The notes under the pieces are model-generated. The model was not told the DNA's origin. It did not search any database and worked only from the letters and a program-made list of their open reading frames with translations. The position numbers and the translations under genes were made by a program. A stretch of DNA of 64,000 nt, from the NCBI RefSeq assembly GCF_000265365.1, contig NC_018011.1, positions 2,187,501-2,251,500 on the forward strand, written 5' to 3'. Below are positions 54,907 to 62,417 of this stretch, piece by piece. This DNA is from Alistipes finegoldii DSM 17242. GTDB taxonomy: Bacteria; Bacteroidota; Bacteroidia; Bacteroidales; Rikenellaceae. The first letter of the stretch is position 1, and every line of letters begins with the position of its first letter.

Positions 54907-57900
54907 ATGAAACAGATATTTGCATGGTTATTCGCCGCGATTTTCTTCGCGGCAGGGTGCGCGCAGTCTCCCGATCTGGCGGAGCCGGTGCGGGGAGGCG
55001 GATATGAGAATGCCGACGGGCTGGTGATCGTGGCCGCCTGCCCGCCCGCGACCCGCACGGACATCGAAGAGGGTAAATCGACTTGGGAGGCGGGCGACCG
55101 CATCACGGTCGTTTACGACGGCGCGGCCTATGAATACACGGCCGCGGAAGCGGGACCGACGACCGCTTTCACGAGCGAAGCCGGCATCGCCGACTACGAC
55201 GCTTCGAAGCCTTTGACGGCCTACTATCCCGCAACGACTGCCGAAGGGGTGGTCGCCGTGGAGGCCGAGCGGACGATTGCGCTCGACGCGGAGTCGCAGA
55301 GCAATCCGGCGCGGGCGCCGCTCGTGGGACTGCCCACTTCGGGGAATCTTGCCGAAGGTGCACTGGAGGTGACCTTCCGCAATATCTTCTCGGTCATCGA
55401 ACTGCGTATCGACGCAGGGGAGTTGGCGAGTGCGGCGCAGTCGCTGACCGTCGAGCCGGCCGACGAAGCGGCTTTCGAAGGGTTTCTGTCGTTCGAAGGG
55501 ACGGTAGACCCCGAAACGCTGGCGCTGACGCCCGCCGAGAACGGTACGGGCAACAGCTTGGTTTTCAACTTCGCCGAGGGCGTGGATCTGACCAAGCCCC
55601 AGACGATCAAATTCCCCGTCGGGCGTTTCAGATCCGAAGCGGGGCTGCGGCTTACGCTCGGCACGGCCGACGGCAAGAGCTATTCGAAGAATATCTACAA
55701 GACCGGCATCACCTCCTATGCCGAGCAGGGCGGCGTATTCCGCGCCAAGCATATGGCCAAGGCGCTTTACGCCTTCGCGCCGCAGGGCGGCATCAGCACG
55801 GCCGACGACCTGATCGAGTTCGCGGCGGCCGTGAATGCGGGCGAGACGCTCGCTCCGTGGCAGGACGACAAGGGCGTCGTGGTGCTGCTGGACGACATCG
55901 ATCTGGCCGAGGTGACGGAGTGGACGCCGATCGGCGCGGCTACGTCCAAGCTGGCGAGCAATGCGCTTTCGATCACTTCGGGAAGACCTTTTACGGGTTA
56001 TTTCGACGGACAGGGCCATACGATCCGCAACCTGAAGATGGTCTGCAAGGCCGCGCAGGCGACCTCGGCATGGGGATTCTTCGGGGCCGTGGCCAACGGG
56101 GCCGTGGTGGAGAACCTGATTTTCGACGCGAGCTGCTCGCTCGAAGACAAGGCGACGGCGGGCACCGACTGCGGTGTGGTGGCCGGTCTGGTTTACGAAG
56201 CAACCGTGCGCAACGTAGTCAATAAGGCTTCGATTGCCTTCGATGGGGCGGCTCCCGACGAAACTCGCATGACCATCGGCATGGTGGGACTCGCCTTTGC
56301 CGACAAAAACGGGGCGCGGCTCGAAAAACTGGTCAACCACGGCGCTCTGACGGCCACGTCGGGCGGCAACACCAAGAACGGCGCGACGGGCATTCACGTG
56401 GGCGGTATCGTCGGCTTCAGCTCGAACAAGAGCAACACGACGGCCGTGGTGACGATCGCCGAGTGCGCCAATTACGGAGACCTCGACACGCAGGTAGCCC
56501 GCGCTTCGGGTATCGTGGCCGCTGCGAACCGCTACACCGAGATCGAGAACTGCGTGAACGAAGGCGACAACGTCAATGCCTTTGCCACGGTAAATAGCGC
56601 CCGCATCGGCAACATTACCTGCATTACGGCAGTCGGGAGCAAGATCACCAATACCGTCAATCGCGGCAATGTGATCTGCAAGACGAGCGGCGCGGCGGGC
56701 GGCATCATCTGTCTGGTCAATGACGACGGCAACGCATTCGTCGGCTGCGAAAATTACGGGCTGGTGATTACCGACCGCGCCAGTTACAAGGGCACGCTCT
56801 TCGGGCAGTGCAACAAGGCGGCCAGATTCAGCGATTGCATCGCGCAGGGCGATCTGGGCGCTTACGAGGACGGCTCCTATGCGCTGGTCGGCGTGAACTA
56901 CACGAATTACATGTCCTACATCGGCGACCACAATGCGACGGCCGTGCATGTGAACAGCCAGAACATCCTCTATTATCCCAACGGTTCGCAGGTGCCCGCC
57001 GAGCCGGAATTCGGCGTGAACCTTTCGTCGGTCGAGCTGAATGCGCAGGGCAGCAATGCCGCCGTCGTACAGCTTTCGTCGGTCGATTACGACTGGACGG
57101 TGAGCGCCGACGGGGATTGGGTGCATGTTACGGACCTTTCGGACGCACCCGTCGTTTCGGGTGTCAGGGACTCCGGCGTGCAGTATATCAAGATCGGGGC
57201 CGATGCCAATACGAAGACCGCGCCGCGGTCGGCGGTCGTCACGTTCGCTTCGACCGACGGCTCGAAAAGCGCGACGGTGAGGGTCGATCAGCAGGCGCGG
57301 GGCGAAGCGTTCCCCAGCAAGTGGGTGTTCCAAGCTTCGACGCTGCCGCTTTACGGCTCGTCGTGGACCGACGACAACGTCATTCCTGCGACATCGGGCG
57401 CGGCGGGCTTCATTTCGGTCGTGCGCGGCGATGCGAATGCTTCGGCCGCTTTCAAGCGGAGCGTCGTTACGAACCGTCCTGCGGTTTCGACGATGGTCGA
57501 GGGCGACTACTGGCTCTATACCTTCCCGGTGGAGAATCTCGCCGCCAGATCGGTCGTCGATTTCAACGCCACGATGGCGGGTGAGGCCAATTCGCCCAAA
57601 TACTTCATCGTCGAATACCTCGACGGCGGAGTCTGGAAGAGCGTCGAGGCCGATCTGCTCACGGCTCCGGAAAACCCGGCGGTCCGCTATACCTACAAGT
57701 GTTCGGGCACTGCCACCGGGTCCTCGTATCAGCACGCGACCGTCATGCAGACGATGCGCTTCGAAAACGCCGTGACCGACGGCGAAGTGAAAATCCGCTG
57801 CCGCGCCGTGGGACCCTATACCTGCGCGGGCGGTACGCAGAACATCACGGCGACCAACGCCGCCAGCTCCATTCCTCCCTACGGATTTACGGGCAGCTAC

Positions 57901-58626
57901 GTGCAGAACTTCGGCACGGCGACGCCCCGCGACACCAAGAAGGTGCTGTGTCTGGGCAACTCGTTCTCCTACTACAGCAACCCTGCGTGGATGCTCAAGG
58001 AGATCGCATGGCGCGAAGGGCATGCTCTCAACATCAAGGCTCACTTCAAAGGGTCGCAGACGCTGACCCAGCATCTGTCGCTGGGTTTCTCGACCGACGT
58101 CATCGAACAGGGCGGTTACGATTTCGCTTTCCTGCAGGACCAGAGCCAGAATCCCGCCAACTATGGCCGCGACGCCACGGCGTCGATCCTCACGGGCCTT
58201 ACGACCTTGGCCGACAAGGTGCGCGCCGCGTCGCCTTCGTGCAAGGTGATTCTGGAGGAGACGTGGACCTTCTCGTCGGCGTCCTACGGCGGCTTTACCG
58301 ATTTCCCGACCTTCGAGACCTATAACGACGCCGGAGCCAAAGCCATGGCAAAGGCCGCCGGGACTTGGGTGTCGCCGATCGGCCCCGCCTTCAGGCAGGT
58401 GCGCGAGGGCGGTTCGGGCATCAACCTCTACTACTCGGACAGCAAGCATCAGTCGGAGTACGGCGCATACCTGAAGGCCTGCGTCAATTATCTGGTGCTT
58501 TTCGGCGAGCGGTTCGGCGCAGATCCGGCCGACTGCGGATTGAATCCCGACAAGGCGGCCTACCTGCGTTCGGTGGCCGAGCAGATCGTGCTGGGTAACG
58601 AGGGCGACTATTTTATCGAACGATAA
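54907..58626 (+). CDS. Lipoprotein with fimbrillin-like, GLUG, BACON-like and DUF4886/SGNH domains
   Basis: The 1239-residue protein has lipid-anchor Cys18, followed by AQSPDLAEP, a weaker acidic signal. Residues about 30-285 look like an Mfa/fimbrillin-type domain (ATRTDIEEGKSTWEAGDR). GLUG repeats fill about 295-690, a BACON-like sandwich about 700-800, and a jelly-roll-like region about 800-1005. A DUF4886 hydrolase ends it, with LCLGNSFSYYSN (Ser1019) and SDSKHQSEYG (Asp1178, His1181). It probably anchors a second esterase. It lies 12 bp after the previous gene. Confidence 0.8.
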   Translation: MKQIFAWLFAAIFFAAGCAQSPDLAEPVRGGGYENADGLVIVAACPPATRTDIEEGKSTWEAGDRITVVYDGAAYEYTAAEAGPTTAFTSEAGIADYDASKPLTAYYPATTAEGVVAVEAERTIALDAESQSNPARAPLVGLPTSGNLAEGALEVTFRNIFSVIELRIDAGELASAAQSLTVEPADEAAFEGFLSFEGTVDPETLALTPAENGTGNSLVFNFAEGVDLTKPQTIKFPVGRFRSEAGLRLTLGTADGKSYSKNIYKTGITSYAEQGGVFRAKHMAKALYAFAPQGGISTADDLIEFAAAVNAGETLAPWQDDKGVVVLLDDIDLAEVTEWTPIGAATSKLASNALSITSGRPFTGYFDGQGHTIRNLKMVCKAAQATSAWGFFGAVANGAVVENLIFDASCSLEDKATAGTDCGVVAGLVYEATVRNVVNKASIAFDGAAPDETRMTIGMVGLAFADKNGARLEKLVNHGALTATSGGNTKNGATGIHVGGIVGFSSNKSNTTAVVTIAECANYGDLDTQVARASGIVAAANRYTEIENCVNEGDNVNAFATVNSARIGNITCITAVGSKITNTVNRGNVICKTSGAAGGIICLVNDDGNAFVGCENYGLVITDRASYKGTLFGQCNKAARFSDCIAQGDLGAYEDGSYALVGVNYTNYMSYIGDHNATAVHVNSQNILYYPNGSQVPAEPEFGVNLSSVELNAQGSNAAVVQLSSVDYDWTVSADGDWVHVTDLSDAPVVSGVRDSGVQYIKIGADANTKTAPRSAVVTFASTDGSKSATVRVDQQARGEAFPSKWVFQASTLPLYGSSWTDDNVIPATSGAAGFISVVRGDANASAAFKRSVVTNRPAVSTMVEGDYWLYTFPVENLAARSVVDFNATMAGEANSPKYFIVEYLDGGVWKSVEADLLTAPENPAVRYTYKCSGTATGSSYQHATVMQTMRFENAVTDGEVKIRCRAVGPYTCAGGTQNITATNAASSIPPYGFTGSYVQNFGTATPRDTKKVLCLGNSFSYYSNPAWMLKEIAWREGHALNIKAHFKGSQTLTQHLSLGFSTDVIEQGGYDFAFLQDQSQNPANYGRDATASILTGLTTLADKVRAASPSCKVILEETWTFSSASYGGFTDFPTFETYNDAGAKAMAKAAGTWVSPIGPAFRQVREGGSGINLYYSDSKHQSEYGAYLKACVNYLVLFGERFGADPADCGLNPDKAAYLRSVAEQIVLGNEGDYFIER

Positions 58627-58646
58627 ACCAAATTGCATAAACTTTT

Positions 58647-59576
58647 ATGAAGAGACTTGTCAGCTGTATTCTGGCCATCCCCGCATTGTTGTGGGGATGC
58701 GCCGGACCTAAAACCGCCGCTCCGGAATACCCGACGCATGCGGCGAAAATCGTGGCCGAGATTCACGATCCCGCGTCGAAATACGTCGTGGTGGCTTCGC
58801 ACCGCGGAGACTGGCGCAACTATCCGGAGAATTCGATTCCCGCCATCGAGTCGGTGATCCGCATGGGCGTCGATATCATGGAGCTGGACCTCAAACTGAC
58901 GAAGGACAGCGTGTTGGTGCTCTGCCACGACCATACCATCGACCGGACCACTACCGGGCGGGGACGTGTGTGCGACATCACCTATGATTCGATTCAGCGC
59001 TGCTTCCTGCGTACGGCGCACGGCGTGCGTACGCCCCAGAAGATGCCGACCCTGCGCGAAGCGCTGGAGGTCTGCAAGGACCGTATCGTGGTGAATATCG
59101 ACCAAGGATATGAGTTTTACGACATGGCGCTGAAGATCAGCGAGGAGCTCGGCGTGACGGAGCAGATGCTCATCAAGGGCAAGCGTCCGGCGGAGGCCGT
59201 CGCCGCCAAATTCGGCGAATACGAGCACAACATGATGTATATGCCGATCATCGACATTCTCAAACCGCAGGGACAGAAGCTTTTCGACGAATACATGTCG
59301 AAGGGTATCGTGCCGCTGGCCTACGAGGTTTGCTGGAACGAGTACACGCCCGAAGTGAAGGATTGCATGGAAAAGGTGGTGGAGAGCGGATCGAAACTTT
59401 GGGTCAATTCGTTGTGGGAGTCGCTCTGCGGCGGCTTGTGCGACGATGCGGCGTGGGAGAGCGACGATCCCGGCTCGGTTTACGGCAAGCTGCTCGACAT
59501 GGGCGCGACGATGATTCAGACCGACCGTCCGGAGCTGCTGATCTCCTACCTGCGTTCGCAGGGGCGGCACGACTGA
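58647..59576 (+). CDS. Glycerophosphodiester phosphodiesterase family lipoprotein
   Basis: The 309-residue protein has a lipobox ending WGC (Cys18). The residues after it (AGPKTAAPE) lack an acidic surface signal, so a periplasm-facing position is likely. GDPD motifs are complete: HRGDWRNYPENS with His52, MELDLKLTKD, and CHDHTIDRTTTG. GDPD enzymes cut glycerophosphodiesters to glycerol 3-phosphate and an alcohol. It is the fifth gene of the operon, and its stop is followed by a shared terminator. Confidence 0.9.
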   Translation: MKRLVSCILAIPALLWGCAGPKTAAPEYPTHAAKIVAEIHDPASKYVVVASHRGDWRNYPENSIPAIESVIRMGVDIMELDLKLTKDSVLVLCHDHTIDRTTTGRGRVCDITYDSIQRCFLRTAHGVRTPQKMPTLREALEVCKDRIVVNIDQGYEFYDMALKISEELGVTEQMLIKGKRPAEAVAAKFGEYEHNMMYMPIIDILKPQGQKLFDEYMSKGIVPLAYEVCWNEYTPEVKDCMEKVVESGSKLWVNSLWESLCGGLCDDAAWESDDPGSVYGKLLDMGATMIQTDRPELLISYLRSQGRHD

Positions 59577-59623
59577 CCGCCGCACCGGCGGAGGGGTCTC
59601 GGAAGAGGGAGCGCCCCGTTATG

Positions 59624-59660
59624 AAAAGAGCCGTCACTCGCTGCGAGTGACGGCTCTTTT
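59624..59660. terminator. Shared terminator between the two convergent gene sets
   Basis: Two 17-bp arms (59624-59640 and 59644-59660) are perfect reverse complements around CTG, flanked by A4 and T4. It can stop both the lipoprotein operon and the minus-strand nuclease transcript. Confidence 0.9.
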
Positions 59661-59679
59661 ATTCGCTGCTCCGGCCGCG

Positions 59680-60477
59680 TCAGTCGAAAAGCTCGTTCAG
59701 GACGGCGGCCAGCCGGTAACCGGCATTGCGGATCTGGTGTTCGACCAGCGGCAGGGCCTTGTTCAGGAAGTCCTGTCCCAGCCGCTCGTCGGGCTTGGCC
59801 CACTCGAACTGCACTTCGCAGGTCACGGCGCTGTCGTGCAGCCAGTCGCGCGGCGTGCCGGCCTGCACGGCGGCCTTCTCCCGCTTCGATGCGCGGTCCA
59901 GCTCGCCGGCCCACTCGGTGACGGACCAGATACGGGTCGTGGTGATGATCTCGTTGTCCCAGACGTGGTGGACGTAATACTTGTGGGGCTTGTGGTACTT
60001 GTCTTCGAACAGCACGTCGTACTTCGTGTTGTGGGTCGTGTATTTGATATGCGCAGGGCAGTGCATGTCGCCGACCAGATGGATGACGTATTTCAGATTG
60101 ACCGCTACGGCCGAGTCGGTCAGGCTGCGGTAATCCCTGAGGTTGCGGATCGCCAGCTCAAGCCCGTAAACGGCATTGCCCTTTCCCGGCTTGAGCAGTT
60201 CGTCGCCGTAGCGCAGGTCCGCACCCACGGGCGCCGTGTGCCAGTCGTTGGTGAAGGCGTATTCGGGCGTCTGGCGGTATTCGTCCATCCATTTGGCGTA
60301 GTAGACGACGGAGTGCCCGCCGAGATACTTCTCGATCCGTTTCTTGGCCCGTTTGGTGAGGTTGCGTTCGGCGATCTTGGCGATCGTTTCGTGGCCTTCG
60401 CGGCCCCACGCCCGCGCAGGTTCGGAAGCGGAGAGGGAGAGAGCTGCCGCAAAGAGCAGCAAAAGCAGTTTTTTCAT
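59680..60477 (-). CDS. S1/P1 nuclease family protein, secreted
   Basis: From ATG 60477 the protein has 265 residues with a signal peptide ending ARA. The mature chain starts with Trp (WGREGHETIAKI), as required for the zinc-binding N-terminus of S1/P1 enzymes. Further ligand motifs are NDWH, HLVGDMHCPAH and HHVWDNEII. These zinc enzymes cut single-stranded nucleic acids and 3'-nucleotides, and are structurally related to phospholipase C. It lies about 90 bp after susD on the same strand. Confidence 0.9.
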   Translation of the reverse strand: MKKLLLLLFAAALSLSASEPARAWGREGHETIAKIAERNLTKRAKKRIEKYLGGHSVVYYAKWMDEYRQTPEYAFTNDWHTAPVGADLRYGDELLKPGKGNAVYGLELAIRNLRDYRSLTDSAVAVNLKYVIHLVGDMHCPAHIKYTTHNTKYDVLFEDKYHKPHKYYVHHVWDNEIITTTRIWSVTEWAGELDRASKREKAAVQAGTPRDWLHDSAVTCEVQFEWAKPDERLGQDFLNKALPLVEHQIRNAGYRLAAVLNELFD

Positions 60478-60510
60478 GGTCTCGATGGTTTTGGTGAGTC
60501 TGTTTTTTCG

Positions 60511-60547
60511 AAGAAGAGGTATCCCGGTCACCGGAATACCTCTTCTT
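60511..60547 (-). other. Hairpin between susD and the nuclease gene
   Basis: The arms aagaagaggtat/atacctcttctt enclose an inner ccgg/ccgg stem. There is no T-run in either direction. It may reduce read-through or protect the susD message from 3' decay. Confidence 0.55.
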
Positions 60548-60569
60548 TGTGTCGCGGAGCAAAGGGGCG

Positions 60570-62387
60570 TCAGAAGCTCAGTCCGTCTTCGTAACCCGGA
60601 TTCTGGCTCAGTGCGCCGCCCGTGGCCACGCGCTGGTCGGTCGGGATCGGCCACAGATAGTCGCGGCCCTCCTCCCATTTGTAGGTGCGGCCCCGGAAGC
60701 AGACGATATAGCCGCTCGTGCCTTCGGTCAGCTGGGCGTCCTTACCTTCGCCGATTTCGAGCATCGCGTCGCAGGTCGTGGCGGGCTTGGTGCCGCTCCA
60801 GAGGCAGAGGTCCATCTTGCCGTCGCCGTTCATGTCGTATTCGCCCAGCGAGGGGAAGTAGCAGCCGAGGAAGCCGTCGAGTCCGTTCGACGAGGGAACC
60901 AGCTGGGCGCCCTCCTTCCAGCGGAGCATATCCCACTGGCGCAGGCCTTCGCAGGGAAGTTCGACGGTGCGTTCGCGGCGGATTTCGAGGATCACGCCTT
61001 TGTTCGCTCCGGAATTGACGTTGGGGTAGTAGCTGGCCATCAGCGGATCGGGATTGTTGTTGGCGGCCGTCATGTCGAGGGCCGGCATGCCCACGCGGTC
61101 GCGGACGACGTCCACGGTCAGGGCGATGTCTTCCGGGGTCAGCGTACCCAGCTCGGCCTTGGCCTCGGCGTAGGTGAGCAGGATTTCCGGATAACGGAAT
61201 ACCGGCCAGTCGGTAGTCGAGGTGGTGGCGCCGTTATGCGTGTCGTCGCTCACGAACTTGATGAAGCGGTAACCCGTCATGTCGTAGCTCTTGCAGTCCT
61301 CGATCACCTCGTCGATGCCGTTCAGGTCCACGTATCCCGGAGCCATGAGCGTCTGCGCCATGCGCGGGTCGCGGTTCTGGAACTGCTGGTTGTAGGTCAT
61401 GGTCTCGTATCCGGGCTGGTCCTGAATCTTCGAGCCGTCGGCCATCAGGTAGTGGTTCACCAGCCGCTGCGTGGCGCTGTGGCGCATGTTGCGGAACGTG
61501 AATTGGATGCCGTGGCGTACGAGGATGTCGGCGTTGAAGCGCATCGAGAGGATCGTCTCCTTGGCGTCGCCGTCTTCGAGGATGAAATATTCGCGGTAGG
61601 GGGCGTCGAGTTTGAGCGTATTGCCTTTGTAGAGCGAATATTTGTTCTGCTCCATGACGGCCCATGCGGCGTCGGCGGCCAGTTGGAGGAAATAGTCGGC
61701 CGAGATGGTCACCCCGTCGATCGTCTCGTCGGCGATGCCGTGGTATTTGCGGAAGGTGCCTTCGTAGAGCGCGGCGCGGGCCTTCATGGCGCGGGCGGCG
61801 TTTTTGCTCAGGCGGTAGAGCGCGTCGCTCGGCCAGTTGTCGGGCAGGTCCGTGATGGCGCGGTCGAGGTCCTCCATGACCTTCTTCATCACGAATCCGC
61901 GGCTGTCGCGCGGCCGTTTGAGCGAAGCCCAGTCGTTCGACGGAATCACGAAGTCGTAATAGGGGATGTCGCCGTATTTGCGCACCTTTTCGAAGTAGAA
62001 CAGCGCGCGGAAGAAATAGGCCACGCCGTCGTAGCGCTGGCGGATCGTCTCGTCGGGGCAGTTGCCCGAACGTTCGAGGTAGTAGTTGATGTAACGCAGG
62101 TAGGCCCATGCGCTTGTGCCCCAGTTTTCGGTGGCCGGGGAGCGCGTGCCCTGCTGTACGGAGCTGAGGTTCTTGGCGATCTGGATGTCGGAGACCTGAA
62201 TGGCATCGGTGTCGGGACCTGCGAAGAGACTGTAGAAGCGGTTGGTCCAAAGCTCCAGCTCCGCTTCGCTCGAAAAGAACGTATTGGGCGAAAGGTTCGT
62301 TTCCGGCTCCTTGGTCAGGAAGTCGTCGCAGCCCGACAGCGCCAGACTCATCGAAACGAATATCAATATTTTGCTGATAGTTTTCAT
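60570..62387 (-). CDS. susD: SusD/RagB family nutrient-binding lipoprotein
   Basis: The 605-residue protein has a lipid-anchor Cys20 followed by DDFLTKEPETNLSPNTFF, the usual SusD N-terminus and an acidic surface signal. TPR-like helical segments (for example YFFRALFYFEKVRKYGDIP) and the SusD C-terminal region follow. SusD caps the SusC pore and binds the ligand to be imported. It follows susC by about 30 bp. The ligand cannot be read from sequence. Confidence 0.95.
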   Translation of the reverse strand: MKTISKILIFVSMSLALSGCDDFLTKEPETNLSPNTFFSSEAELELWTNRFYSLFAGPDTDAIQVSDIQIAKNLSSVQQGTRSPATENWGTSAWAYLRYINYYLERSGNCPDETIRQRYDGVAYFFRALFYFEKVRKYGDIPYYDFVIPSNDWASLKRPRDSRGFVMKKVMEDLDRAITDLPDNWPSDALYRLSKNAARAMKARAALYEGTFRKYHGIADETIDGVTISADYFLQLAADAAWAVMEQNKYSLYKGNTLKLDAPYREYFILEDGDAKETILSMRFNADILVRHGIQFTFRNMRHSATQRLVNHYLMADGSKIQDQPGYETMTYNQQFQNRDPRMAQTLMAPGYVDLNGIDEVIEDCKSYDMTGYRFIKFVSDDTHNGATTSTTDWPVFRYPEILLTYAEAKAELGTLTPEDIALTVDVVRDRVGMPALDMTAANNNPDPLMASYYPNVNSGANKGVILEIRRERTVELPCEGLRQWDMLRWKEGAQLVPSSNGLDGFLGCYFPSLGEYDMNGDGKMDLCLWSGTKPATTCDAMLEIGEGKDAQLTEGTSGYIVCFRGRTYKWEEGRDYLWPIPTDQRVATGGALSQNPGYEDGLSF

Positions 62388-62417
62388 GGTTGATCGAAAT
62401 AATGCTTTCCGGTTAGT

